The notes beneath the pieces are model-generated. The model was not told where the DNA came from. It made no database searches and saw only the letters and a list, made by a program, of their open reading frames with translations. Both the position numbers and the translations under genes were made by a program. From NCBI GenBank assembly GCA_025361685.1, contig JANYKE010000013.1, positions 1 to 7,707 of the forward strand: a stretch of DNA of 7,707 nucleotides. Reading direction: 5' to 3'. The stretch comes from Eubacteriales bacterium (lineage in GTDB: Bacteria > Bacillota > Clostridia > JANYKE01). Shown one piece after another: positions 1 to 7,472 of this stretch. Positions within the stretch are counted from its first letter, which is position 1, and each line of letters opens with the position of its first letter.

Positions 1-2575
1 ATTCAATTTCTTTAATATTAAGTTCTTCCAACACAAGCTCGCTGAATTCATCAGGAAGATCTGTTCCTTCCATCTGAACAAAAAGTTTTCCTATAGGCTG
101 TCTATTTTTAATGTTTGCAGAATTTCTGCATGCACGTCCCATGTTTACAATTTTCAAAACTTTATCCATGTTGTCTTCGAGTGCTTTATCAATCAGATCT
201 TTATTGCTTATTGGGAACTCGCAAAGATGTACGCTCTTAGGCTCGTCTGCATTAATGCCGAAAACAAGATTGTCATATATCTGCTCAGAAATAAACGGAA
301 CAAACGGTGCCGATATTTTAACCAACTTAATCAGCACCTCATTTAATGTAAGATATGCATTAATCTTGTCCTGCGGCATTTCAGGCTGCCAAAATCTCTC
401 ACGGCATCTTCTGACATACCAGTTGCTAAGTTCTTCTGTAAACTCCTGAATTGCCCTTGCCGATTCTGTAATTCTGTAATTTGAAAGATTAGTATCCACC
501 AATTCTATCAACGTATTTAGTTTTGATAAAATCCATTTATCCATAGATGCTAATCCGGCATAATCAAGCTTGTAATCAGAAGGATTAAAATTATCTATTC
601 CTGCATACAAAATATAGAAAGCGTAAGTATTCCAAAGCGTTCCCATGAATTTCTTTTGGCCTTCGCTGACGGCCTCCTCATAAAATCGACTTGGCAGCCA
701 AGGTGAGGAACCGGTATAAAAATACCATCTCACTGCGTCCGCTCCCTGTTTATCAAGTACGGTCCACGGGTCAACAACGTTGCCCTTGTGCTTTGACATC
801 TTTTCGCCATTCTTATCATTAACATGCCCCAATACAATAACATTTTTAAAAGCAGGCTCGTCAAAAATAAGTGTTGAAATTGCAAGCAAGGTATAAAACC
901 ATCCACGCGTTTGATCAACGGCTTCGCTGATAAAGTCAGCCGGAAAATTATCTTTAAATATTTCTTTATTCTCAAATGGATAGTGCCATTGTGCAAATGG
1001 CATTGCTCCGGAATCAAACCAGCAATCAATTACTTCGGGAACACGATACATTTTTCCCGAACATTTCGGACAATTGAGTAACACCTCATCAATGTAAGGT
1101 TTATGCAATTCGATGTTCGGAGGTACATTAATTCCCATTTCATATAGCTCGGCCAGACTTCCGATAACATGTCTATGACCGCATTCACATTCCCAAATCG
1201 GGAGTGGTGTTCCCCAGTAACGTGAGCGGCTGAATCCCCAGTCAACAACATTCTCAAGAAAATTACCGAAGCGTCCTGTGCGGATGTTGTCAGGAAGCCA
1301 ATTTATTTTACTATTATTTTCAAGAAGTTTATCTTTAACTTCAGTCATTTTAATGAACCATGTATCTGTTGCATAATACAACAGTGGTGTATCGCATCTC
1401 CAACAGAATGGATATGAATGTTCAAAGTCAAGTGTTTTAAAAACAAGTCCTCTTTCGGCCAAATCTTTAATGATTAATGGATCGGCATCTTTTACAAATA
1501 CGCCTTTCCAAGGAGTAACTGCATCAATAAACAATCCTTGCTCATCAACTAACTGAACAAATGGAAGCATATATTTTTTGCCAACCAAAGAATCATCTTC
1601 GCCAAATGCAGGTGCAATATGAACAATGCCTGTTCCTTCTTTGAGAGTGACAAAATCGGCGCAAGTAACGTAATATGCTTTCTCAGAAGGCTTGGCAAAA
1701 TCATACAATGGAACATACTCAAGATGCTCCAAGTTGCTACCTTTAATTGTTTTTAATATTTCAATTTCAGAATCATTTCCAAATAACTCTTCAACAAGAC
1801 TATTGGCAACATAAATATTCTCTTCATTATATTTAACAAGTGCATATTCTTCCTTCGGATTAACTGCAAGTGCAACATTAGACGGAAGCGTCCATGGCGT
1901 TGTTGTCCATGCCATTATATATGTATTATCCTCGCCCTTAACTTCAAATTTAACATATATGGATTTTTCGGTAACATCCTGATATCCCTGAGCAACTTCG
2001 TGGCTTGAAAGAGATGTTCCGCATCGCGGACAGTATGGCATTATTTTATACCCTTTATAAAGAAGACCCTTGTCCCATATTTTTTTAATTGCCCACCACT
2101 CAGATTCGATATATGAATTATCATAAGTTATATAAGGATTTTCCATGTCGGCCCAATAACCGACGCGCTCACTCATGCGTTCCCAATCACCCTTGTATTT
2201 CCATACGCTCTCTTTGCAAAGTTTAATAAATGCTTCAACTCCATATTTTTCAATACCGGGCTTTCCATCGATGCCAAGCATTTTTTCAACTTCAAGCTCT
2301 ACCGGAAGTCCATGAGTATCCCAGCCGGCCTTTCTCAAAACCTTATAGCCCTTCATTGTCTTGTATCGCGGAATAATATCCTTTATTACGCGTGTCAAAA
2401 TGTGGCCGATGTGTGGCTTACCATTGGCTGTCGGAGGTCCATCATAAAATGTAAAAGTCTTATCACCTTCCCTATTTCTGATGCTTTCACCGAAAATATC
2501 ATTTTCTTTCCAGAAACTTAATACTTCCTGCTCTCTCTCTGCAAAATTCAACTTTGTTGAGACTTTTTTATACAT
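1..2575 (-). CDS. ileS: Isoleucyl-tRNA synthetase, type 2 (partial, C-terminus off the left edge)
   Basis: Charges tRNA-Ile with isoleucine in the cytoplasm (class I aminoacyl-tRNA synthetase). The frame is open from ATG at 2575 to the edge: 858 codons visible of the roughly 1,040 usual for type 2 enzymes. Seen in order: HIGH ATP-binding motif at residues 55-58 ([15 protein letters not shown] context), CPRC at 182-185, the CP1 editing-domain signature [11 protein letters not shown] at 223-233, CWRC at 391-394, CECG at 463-466 and CPKC at 502-505 (probable zinc ligands), then KMSKHKGN from 592 (KMSKS loop) and the anticodon-binding helical domain with [12 protein letters not shown]. The KMSKH form and cysteine pairs fit the eukaryote-like type 2 class, which is generally less sensitive to mupirocin; the HIGH motif is canonical. 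The start is fixed by AGGAGGA five bases upstream. No internal stop or frameshift seen. It follows sepF by 98 bases on the same strand. Confidence 0.97.
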   Translation of the reverse strand, partial: MYKKVSTKLNFAEREQEVLSFWKENDIFGESIRNREGDKTFTFYDGPPTANGKPHIGHILTRVIKDIIPRYKTMKGYKVLRKAGWDTHGLPVELEVEKMLGIDGKPGIEKYGVEAFIKLCKESVWKYKGDWERMSERVGYWADMENPYITYDNSYIESEWWAIKKIWDKGLLYKGYKIMPYCPRCGTSLSSHEVAQGYQDVTEKSIYVKFEVKGEDNTYIMAWTTTPWTLPSNVALAVNPKEEYALVKYNEENIYVANSLVEELFGNDSEIEILKTIKGSNLEHLEYVPLYDFAKPSEKAYYVTCADFVTLKEGTGIVHIAPAFGEDDSLVGKKYMLPFVQLVDEQGLFIDAVTPWKGVFVKDADPLIIKDLAERGLVFKTLDFEHSYPFCWRCDTPLLYYATDTWFIKMTEVKDKLLENNSKINWLPDNIRTGRFGNFLENVVDWGFSRSRYWGTPLPIWECECGHRHVIGSLAELYEMGINVPPNIELHKPYIDEVLLNCPKCSGKMYRVPEVIDCWFDSGAMPFAQWHYPFENKEIFKDNFPADFISEAVDQTRGWFYTLLAISTLIFDEPAFKNVIVLGHVNDKNGEKMSKHKGNVVDPWTVLDKQGADAVRWYFYTGSSPWLPSRFYEEAVSEGQKKFMGTLWNTYAFYILYAGIDNFNPSDYKLDYAGLASMDKWILSKLNTLIELVDTNLSNYRITESARAIQEFTEELSNWYVRRCRERFWQPEMPQDKINAYLTLNEVLIKLVKISAPFVPFISEQIYDNLVFGINADEPKSVHLCEFPISNKDLIDKALEDNMDKVLKIVNMGRACRNSANIKNRQPIGKLFVQMEGTDLPDEFSELVLEELNIKEIE

Positions 2576-2580
2576 GTGAA

Positions 2581-2587
2581 TCCTCCT
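2581..2587 (-). promoter_or_regulatory. Ribosome binding site of ileS
   Basis: AGGAGGA on the minus strand, five bases before the ATG at 2575. It is a full anti-16S match and settles the ileS start. Confidence 0.85.
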
Positions 2588-2617
2588 AATAAAAAATAAA
2601 GGGCAACTAACAAAAGT

Positions 2618-2634
2618 CGGAACATATTATTCCG
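2618..2634 (-). other. Small hairpin in the ileS leader, overlapping a CATATTA direct repeat
   Basis: CGGAA and TTCCG form a 5-bp inverted repeat around a 7-base loop in the sepF-ileS gap. The loop sequence CATATTA (2623-2629, plus strand) recurs at 2637-2643, so two copies sit 14 bases apart. The stem is short and is followed on the minus strand only by CTTTTG, so it is a poor intrinsic terminator. It could be a minor leader structure or chance in AT-rich DNA. Confidence 0.25.
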
Positions 2635-2642
2635 GTCATATT

Positions 2643-2671
2643 AGTATACCCTAAATCTGCAATAATTGGTA
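2643..2671 (-). promoter_or_regulatory. Possible weak promoter for ileS
   Basis: TATACT (2643-2648) matches the -10 consensus at five of six positions. The hexamer 17 bases upstream, TACCAA (2666-2671), matches TTGACA at only two. There is no TGn extension. ileS may instead be read through from the strong sepF promoter, since no good terminator separates the genes. Confidence 0.25.
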
Positions 2672-2673
2672 TT

Positions 2674-3126
2674 TTAAAAAGAATATGAACTACGCTTTTT
2701 TCTTTCTTCTCTTACGTCTCCGGAAATTTCCATGTCTTTTGGTACGATTACGAATATTGCATGTGAAACCTTGTTAATCTTTGAATCCAAGGCACAAACC
2801 GCTCCGCAAAGAAAATCAATTGCCCTCTGAGCTTCCGTTGTATCCATCTCTTCGATGTTAACAACAACAGGCTTTCTCTCCTTCATGCGCTCACATATTG
2901 CTTGAGTATCTTCAAAATTACTTGGTTGCATAATAACCAATTCATCTTGTTTCTCTTCGCGATACATGCTCACGACACGATCTCTTCTGCCTGATCTCGG
3001 AGCTCTTACTACAGGTTCCTTTGGCTCTTTAAATCTTACACCTTCATCAGTAGATTCAAAAATATCGCCGTCTTCATATTCATCGTCGTACCCCATAAAA
3101 CTTTTTACGCTACTAACTAGACCCAT
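2674..3126 (-). CDS. sepF: Cell division protein SepF
   Basis: A 150-residue cytoplasmic protein that, in the SepF family, binds the FtsZ C-terminal tail and tethers FtsZ polymers to the membrane during septum formation. The N-terminus MGLVSSVKSFMGY fits the short amphipathic membrane-binding helix. A charged, disordered linker follows (about residues 14-60, rich in D/E then R/P). The conserved SepF core spans about 62-132: VIMQPSNFEDTQAICERM, KPVVVNIEEMD, QRAIDFLCGAV and HAIFVIVPKD. Length is typical. I start at ATG 3126 because AGGAGGA lies seven bases upstream. An in-frame ATG at 3174 would add 16 residues, but it falls at the predicted transcription start and would displace the membrane helix. 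The gene follows ylmE as in Bacillus, and has its own strong promoter. Confidence 0.95.
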   Translation of the reverse strand: MGLVSSVKSFMGYDDEYEDGDIFESTDEGVRFKEPKEPVVRAPRSGRRDRVVSMYREEKQDELVIMQPSNFEDTQAICERMKERKPVVVNIEEMDTTEAQRAIDFLCGAVCALDSKINKVSHAIFVIVPKDMEISGDVREERKKRSSYSF

Positions 3127-3133
3127 AGCATTT

Positions 3134-3140
3134 TCCTCCT
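3134..3140 (-). promoter_or_regulatory. Ribosome binding site of sepF
   Basis: AGGAGGA, seven bases before the ATG at 3126. It decides the 150-residue start over the longer reading from 3174. Confidence 0.85.
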
Positions 3141-3178
3141 TAGTAAAATAAAACTCTTTTGTAAAAACATACACTTAT

Positions 3179-3206
3179 ATTATACAAAAAATCCGCGAAA
3201 AGTCAA
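3179..3206 (-). promoter_or_regulatory. Strong sigma-A-type promoter for sepF (and probably ileS)
   Basis: Minus-strand -35 box TTGACT (3201-3206, five of six to consensus), 16-base spacer, and perfect -10 box TATAAT (3179-3184). The predicted transcription start is near 3172, giving a leader of about 46 bases ending in AGGAGGA. The -35 lies within ten bases of the ylmE/yggS stop codon, so sepF has its own start of transcription although it directly follows the upstream operon. The spacer holds a CGCGG block followed by six Ts. Confidence 0.8.
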
Positions 3207-3212
3207 CACTTT

Positions 3213-3929
3213 TTATTTCAAACCTCTAAAAATTGCTGTTCCGATTCTGACAATATTTGCACCCTCTTCAATTGCAATTTCAAAATCATTTGTCATCCCC
3301 ATAGAAAGAAATTCTCCTGAAAAATTTTCAAATTGTTTTTCTTTTAATTTTTCATTTAATAATCTCATTTCGCAAAAATATTTTCGTGTATCTTCCTTGT
3401 CTTGCAAAAATGGTGCCATGCACATCAGCCCCTTGACCTTAACATTAAATAGTTTTTCTGCATCAGAAATAACACTTAAAATCTTATTAGACTCAAGTCC
3501 ATGTTTTGTAAGCTCATTTGCAATATTGATCTCAAATAACACATCCTGAACAAAACCCATTTTCTTTGCATGTCTATCAATTTCCTCAAGTAGTTCATAA
3601 CTATCAACAGAATGAATCAGTTTAACTTTTCCAATAATATATTTGATTTTATTTTTTTGAAGACTTCCAATCATGTGCCAATTAATAACATTACACTTGC
3701 CACTAAAATAATTCATTTTTTCAATTAAGCTCTGAACTCTGTTCTCACCAAAATTCCGTATTTCGCAATCAAATAAAACCTGAATCTCATTTGATTCAAC
3801 AGTTTTTGTTACAGCAACAAGTAATACCTCTCCGGGGCTTCTGCCACATTTATTTGCAGCAACAGTAATCCGATTATTTATTTCATTGAGATTCTGAGCA
3901 ATGATATTATTTGATGACAAAGTTTCCAT
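3213..3929 (-). CDS. yggS: YggS/YlmE/PROSC-family pyridoxal phosphate homeostasis protein
   Basis: A 238-residue single-domain, alanine-racemase-like TIM-barrel protein. The family binds PLP without known enzymatic activity and balances free PLP and amino acid pools in the cytoplasm. Visible signatures: VAVTKTV with the PLP-binding lysine at K42, FGENRVQ at 60-66, NWHMIGSLQKNK at 83-94, GLMCMAP at 167-173, and SMGMTNDFEIAIEEGANIVRIGTAIF near the C-terminus (SMGM and RIGT hold the phosphate-binding residues in this fold). Length is typical. The ATG overlaps the upstream stop in TGATG, so translation is probably coupled; AGGT nine bases upstream is a weak ribosome binding site. The Bacillus subtilis counterpart is ylmE, also beside sepF. 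The 5' neighbours include another PLP enzyme, which fits a PLP-related operon. Confidence 0.95.
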   Translation of the reverse strand: METLSSNNIIAQNLNEINNRITVAANKCGRSPGEVLLVAVTKTVESNEIQVLFDCEIRNFGENRVQSLIEKMNYFSGKCNVINWHMIGSLQKNKIKYIIGKVKLIHSVDSYELLEEIDRHAKKMGFVQDVLFEINIANELTKHGLESNKILSVISDAEKLFNVKVKGLMCMAPFLQDKEDTRKYFCEMRLLNEKLKEKQFENFSGEFLSMGMTNDFEIAIEEGANIVRIGTAIFRGLK

Positions 3930-5203
3930 CAGCTTATTACCTGTCCTTCTGTGACTTTATCCGGTTTTACAACATACTTGTCGTATGTCATTAACTCAAC
4001 GCCCGAGGTATCATCCTTGGATTTTTGAACCGCGGCGAATGTTCCGTCCTCACAAATGCAATCAACTTTAACAAAATAAACTTTGTTTGATTTTACAACC
4101 GCAAGCTTTGCCGTGTTACCATATTTTTTATATTCCATCAGACTCTTAATCGGAACCTTATATCCTGATGCTGAATTAAAAACAATTTGTATGTTGACAG
4201 TACGAATTGCTGCCGTCTCGGTTGTTAATGAAAATGTTTTCAGAACAGTATACACTTTTCCGTCTGCCTCGGGGGACACACTCACGACTTGTGCTCCGAC
4301 TGTTTTTCCCGTTCCGTCAGCGCGAATATCAATACTATTGTTTGCCTGATTGGATGCATTTTGGCTGCTAATCAAAATTTCCTTATACTTTGCGTCAAAA
4401 TATGCACCGAGCAAAATATAATCATTGTATATAATTTTAGCAAAAGGCTGTCCGGCCACAACTATATCATTTTTCACAGAATTACTCGCTGTGAAATTAG
4501 CAATGGAACTAAATTGCTCTCGGGTTATTGTCGATGCGTTGGAAATATTTAACTGACCTTCATAACCATCAATTTCATATGATGCAATTCCTGTTTCACT
4601 TGCAATAACGGATACAGAATTTGTTGTTTGCGAATCCTGAAAAGATTTTAATTGCCTTTCAAGATTTGACAGCGCATCATCCTTGGATGCAGCTATTATT
4701 TCATCATTTCGAGCGCTAATCAACTTATCTATACTTCTTCTTTCCGTATCGCTATATCTAAATGTGCCTGTTAAAGCATTGCTGTTAAACTTTTCCAACT
4801 GGGTATTAATATCCAAATCAAACTTGCCGGTTATGTCAGGGAGAATGTTTGATTTTTCAATTATTTTTTCTGTTTTGGCTCTTATCTGCTCGTTAATTTT
4901 TATTATTTCAGAATTATAATCCGTTGCGTTATCGTTGTACACATATGCGACTGTCTGCCCCTTTGCGACACGCTTGCCCTCTTCGGCATTATAAATATAT
5001 CTTCCGCCTTGAATAGAACTCAAAACACTTTCATCGCGGAAAATAACACAATTATTGTATGCGCTGTCCTCAACAATACCTTGCTTAATATTACTCATTT
5101 CAACATTCTCAATAAACAAGAACTTAAATAAAATCGGAACATAGATAATAACAAATATTATCACAAAAATATATGCAACTCTAAACTTAAAAGGCTTTCT
5201 CAT
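3929..5203 (-). CDS. HlyD-like membrane-anchored adaptor protein
   Basis: A 424-residue protein with a basic N-terminus and one strongly hydrophobic segment (about residues 9-30), then a long extracellular part, so it is probably a single-pass protein with its C-terminus outside. Residues about 66-90 (GGRYIYNAEEGKRVAKGQTVAYVY) resemble the first half of a biotinyl/lipoyl-like domain; a charged helical region (about 95-190, coiled-coil tendency) follows; ETGIASYEIDGYEG at 203-216 looks like the second half. A beta-rich part follows, about 245-385. This is the layout of HlyD/membrane-fusion adaptors. No ABC or RND transporter gene lies nearby, so the partner and substrate are unknown and export is not established. 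It starts in a 4-base ATGA overlap with the upstream PLP enzyme and ends in TGATG with yggS; its own ribosome binding site is weak (AAAGAAG), implying coupled translation. Confidence 0.8.
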   Translation of the reverse strand: MRKPFKFRVAYIFVIIFVIIYVPILFKFLFIENVEMSNIKQGIVEDSAYNNCVIFRDESVLSSIQGGRYIYNAEEGKRVAKGQTVAYVYNDNATDYNSEIIKINEQIRAKTEKIIEKSNILPDITGKFDLDINTQLEKFNSNALTGTFRYSDTERRSIDKLISARNDEIIAASKDDALSNLERQLKSFQDSQTTNSVSVIASETGIASYEIDGYEGQLNISNASTITREQFSSIANFTASNSVKNDIVVAGQPFAKIIYNDYILLGAYFDAKYKEILISSQNASNQANNSIDIRADGTGKTVGAQVVSVSPEADGKVYTVLKTFSLTTETAAIRTVNIQIVFNSASGYKVPIKSLMEYKKYGNTAKLAVVKSNKVYFVKVDCICEDGTFAAVQKSKDDTSGVELMTYDKYVVKPDKVTEGQVIS

Positions 5204-6495
5204 AATAAATTTTCTTCTTTCATAATCTGTATAGCTGACAGAACTCCAAGCTTTACACTTTCATATACGAGACCACCCTGGACATATGCAATATATGGTT
5301 CGCGAATCGGTGCGTCAGCCGACAGTTCGATTGATGCGCCTTGGACAAATGTCCCGGCAGCCATAATAACCGGATCAGCGTATCCTGGCATGTCCCATGG
5401 ATAAGGCACGACAAATGCATCTACAACCGAGCCCTTTTGAATGCCTTTGCAAAAAGCTATCAATTTTTTTTCATCATTAAATTTTATAGACTGAATTATG
5501 TCATTGCGCTTTGCCATCGAAGAAGGCATAGTCTCAATACCAAGCAACTCCATCATCCTTGCACAAAATGCTGCTCCTTTCATGCTTTCACAAACAACAT
5601 GTGGTGCAAAATATAATCCTTGCAAAATATTTCTATTTTGTCCAAGAGATGCGCCGACTTCTTTGCCAATTCCCGGCGAAGTTAGTCTGCATGCAATTTG
5701 CCGGATGCAGTTCTCTTTACCTGTTATATAGCCCCCTGCAAGCGCAATCCCACCGCCCGGATTTTTTATCAATGACCCTGCTATTATATCTGCCCCAACT
5801 TCTGTTGGCTCAGCTATACCTGTAAATTCACCATAGCAATTATCAACAAGAATAACTATATCATCTTTAATCTTTTTTATTGCTTTAACGGCATCAGCAA
5901 TCTGATCGACAGAAAAAGATTCGCGCCACTCATAGCCTCGTGATCGCTGAATGAAACACATCTTTGTTTTGTCGCAAATATTTTCAACAACAGAATTCAG
6001 ATCAATTTCTAAATTGCCATCATTATTCTTAACTAAATCAACCTGCTTATATCCGATTTTAAAATCTGCGAGTGAACCATTATTATTGCCGACTCCGGTT
6101 CCGATAACTTCTTCAAGCGTGTCATATGGCTTACCGGTAATACTAAGCAGTTCATCACCCGGTCTTAATATTCCAAACAGTGCTAACGAAATTGCATGAG
6201 TTCCTGAAACAATATTAGTTCTGACAAGTGCGTCCTCGCATCCAAATACTTTTGCATAAATTGCATCAATTACATCTCTGCCTTTATCGCCATAGCCATA
6301 TCCGGTCGAGCCAATAAAATGTGTTTCACTTAACTTTAGATCTTGCATTGCCTTAAAAACTTTATACTGATTATGTTTCTTAATATTTTCAAAACGCGAA
6401 AATGCATCAATCAAATCTGATTCTGCTTTGACAGCGAGATCAATATACTTCGAATCAATGTTGAAATGTTTTCCAAGATAATCTTTGATTGCCAT
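5200..6495 (-). CDS. Methionine gamma-lyase / aluminium resistance family PLP enzyme
   Basis: A 431-residue fold-type I PLP enzyme related to cystathionine/methionine gamma-lyases (Pfam Met_gamma_lyase, also annotated as 'aluminium resistance protein'). The true substrate is not shown by sequence; carbon-sulfur lyase activity is the family prediction. Seen: GSTGYGYGDKGRD at 62-74, VRTNIVSGTHAISLALFG at 91-108 (cofactor phosphate loop region), ILVDNCYGEF with D218 (expected to pair with the pyridine nitrogen), and SLIKNPGGGIALAGGYITG with probable Schiff-base lysine K244. Length is typical. The start is uncertain: TTG 6504 reads TTG-GAG-GAA-ATG, so the only GGAGG lies across that codon and just two bases before ATG 6495. 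I prefer the ATG because the TTG has no upstream ribosome binding site. It is the first gene of a three-gene operon behind the promoter at 6528-6556. Confidence 0.92.
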   Translation of the reverse strand: MAIKDYLGKHFNIDSKYIDLAVKAESDLIDAFSRFENIKKHNQYKVFKAMQDLKLSETHFIGSTGYGYGDKGRDVIDAIYAKVFGCEDALVRTNIVSGTHAISLALFGILRPGDELLSITGKPYDTLEEVIGTGVGNNNGSLADFKIGYKQVDLVKNNDGNLEIDLNSVVENICDKTKMCFIQRSRGYEWRESFSVDQIADAVKAIKKIKDDIVILVDNCYGEFTGIAEPTEVGADIIAGSLIKNPGGGIALAGGYITGKENCIRQIACRLTSPGIGKEVGASLGQNRNILQGLYFAPHVVCESMKGAAFCARMMELLGIETMPSSMAKRNDIIQSIKFNDEKKLIAFCKGIQKGSVVDAFVVPYPWDMPGYADPVIMAAGTFVQGASIELSADAPIREPYIAYVQGGLVYESVKLGVLSAIQIMKEENLL

Positions 6496-6497
6496 TT

Positions 6498-6502
6498 CCT
6501 CC
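6498..6502 (-). promoter_or_regulatory. Unusually close ribosome binding site of the methionine gamma-lyase family gene
   Basis: GGAGG ends two bases before ATG 6495, closer than the usual five to nine. Its first G is also the last base of an alternative TTG start (6502-6504). No other purine-rich site lies between the predicted transcription start (about 6521) and here; the leader just upstream is a run of seven Ts. Confidence 0.6.
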
Positions 6503-6527
6503 AAAAAAATAGTTTTGTAATAAGTTG

Positions 6528-6556
6528 ATTATATTATATTGCATAACTAAAATCAA
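6528..6556 (-). promoter_or_regulatory. Strong sigma-A-type promoter for the PLP enzyme-HlyD-yggS operon
   Basis: Minus-strand -35 box TTGATT (6551-6556, four of six), 17-base spacer, and perfect -10 box TATAAT (6528-6533). A second overlapping TATAAT (6533-6538) has only 12 bases to the same -35 and is less likely. The predicted start is near 6521, leaving a leader of about 26 bases. The TGA stop of the upstream pseudouridine synthase (6553-6555) is inside the -35 box. Confidence 0.75.
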
Positions 6557-7470
6557 GAATCCAAACCTTCGAAGCTTCCGGAGGAAAGTATATTACATGC
6601 GTCCAAAAAATCTTTTGGCATCGGTGCTAACATTCTAATCAGCTCTCCTGATATCGGATGAACAAAGCCGGTGGAGTATGAATGCAATGCCTGACGATTA
6701 ATAATGTAAGTTAGCTTTCTTCCGTACAGACCATCTCCAATCAACGGAAATCCGCTTGCGAGGCAGTGAATTCTTATCTGATGAGTTCTGCCCGTTTCCA
6801 ATCTAAATTTCAATAAAGCTGTATTTAGATTTGCGAATCGCTCTACAACTTCATAATGTGTGACACTTTTGTCTCCTGCTTCATTAATTTCGCGAAGCAT
6901 AATACTATCCTTTGACCTCGAGATTGGAAGATCAATAATTCCTTTATCTTGCTTAATATCGCCACACACAATTCCCAGATACTCTTTGGTAAAACTGCCA
7001 CTTCGCATCTGTTTTGTGAATTCGTTCTGAATAAATTGCTTTTTAGCAAATAAAATCACTCCTGTTGTGTCGCGGTCAAGTCTGTTTATCGGCCGAATCA
7101 TTGTCCTGATTCTATTTGCATCATAGTAGTATTTTAAATAGTTAGCCAGCGTGCCGTCTTTATGTGTCGATGTTGGATGCACAACTGTGTCGGAAGGTTT
7201 GTTTATAGCAATTATATATTCATCCTCAAATAGAATGTCCAGCTTACACTCCTGAGCTAAAATATGATCGTGGTCTTCTTCAAAATCAAGATCAACTTTG
7301 AGCAGATCTCCGGTCTTCACTCTGATATTGACATAAACATTTTGACCATTTAATGAAATGCGATGATTTTGCTTGACCTTTGTCAAAATCCTTCCGGATA
7401 GTCCAAACTCTTTAGTCAAAATATCTCTTACAAACTTATTGTTAAATTTTTCGTCAATAATAAGTTCCAT
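6553..7470 (-). CDS. RluA-family 23S rRNA/tRNA pseudouridine synthase
   Basis: A 305-residue enzyme isomerising uridine to pseudouridine in structured RNA (RluA/RluD family); the target site cannot be read from sequence. The N-terminal part (about 13-60) resembles an S4 RNA-binding domain, with GRILTKVKQNHRISLNGQNV. The catalytic domain runs from about 75 to 290: INKPSDTVVHPT at 89-100, the family motif in the form RPINRLDRDTTG with catalytic aspartate D132, RLETGRTHQIRIH at 223-235, and PLIGDGLYG at 242-250. The usual HRLD histidine is Asn129 here, a variant I recall from other clostridial members. ATG 7470 has AGGAA six bases upstream, inside the end of spo0A; only two bases separate the genes, so they are probably co-transcribed. 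No terminator follows; the stop overlaps the next promoter. Confidence 0.93.
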   Translation of the reverse strand: MELIIDEKFNNKFVRDILTKEFGLSGRILTKVKQNHRISLNGQNVYVNIRVKTGDLLKVDLDFEEDHDHILAQECKLDILFEDEYIIAINKPSDTVVHPTSTHKDGTLANYLKYYYDANRIRTMIRPINRLDRDTTGVILFAKKQFIQNEFTKQMRSGSFTKEYLGIVCGDIKQDKGIIDLPISRSKDSIMLREINEAGDKSVTHYEVVERFANLNTALLKFRLETGRTHQIRIHCLASGFPLIGDGLYGRKLTYIINRQALHSYSTGFVHPISGELIRMLAPMPKDFLDACNILSSGSFEGLDS

Positions 7471-7472
7471 GG

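Noticed and set aside
111..449. Plus-strand open frame of 112 codons
   Set aside because: It is antisense to the IleRS anticodon-binding region, has no ribosome binding site and resembles no family I recognise.
730..1257. Two consecutive minus-strand open frames (730-1029 and 1030-1257)
   Set aside because: They lie in another frame of ileS. The ileS frame is open across the whole stretch and carries [12 protein letters not shown] and CECG there; these readings show no recognisable domain.
3127..3174. A 16-residue N-terminal extension of SepF starting at ATG 3174
   Set aside because: That ATG falls at about the predicted transcription start (3172) and has no ribosome binding site, while ATG 3126 has AGGAGGA at ideal spacing and gives the expected membrane helix.
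4083..4919. Plus-strand open frames opposite the HlyD-like gene
   Set aside because: They are antisense shadows with no ribosome binding site; their leucine- and isoleucine-rich look follows from complementing an AT-rich gene.
5341..6199. Plus-strand open frames opposite the methionine gamma-lyase family gene
   Set aside because: They overlap each other and a clear PLP enzyme carrying conserved motifs; none has coding evidence of its own.
6505..6552. A terminator between the pseudouridine synthase gene and the PLP operon
   Set aside because: The T-run at 6503-6509 (minus strand) has no stable stem before it and lies downstream of the predicted transcription start.
6570..6590. Palindromic bits TTCGAA and AAGCTT plus CCGGAGG near the 3' end of the pseudouridine synthase gene
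   Set aside because: They are short restriction-site-like palindromes within coding sequence, with no extended stem and no T-run.
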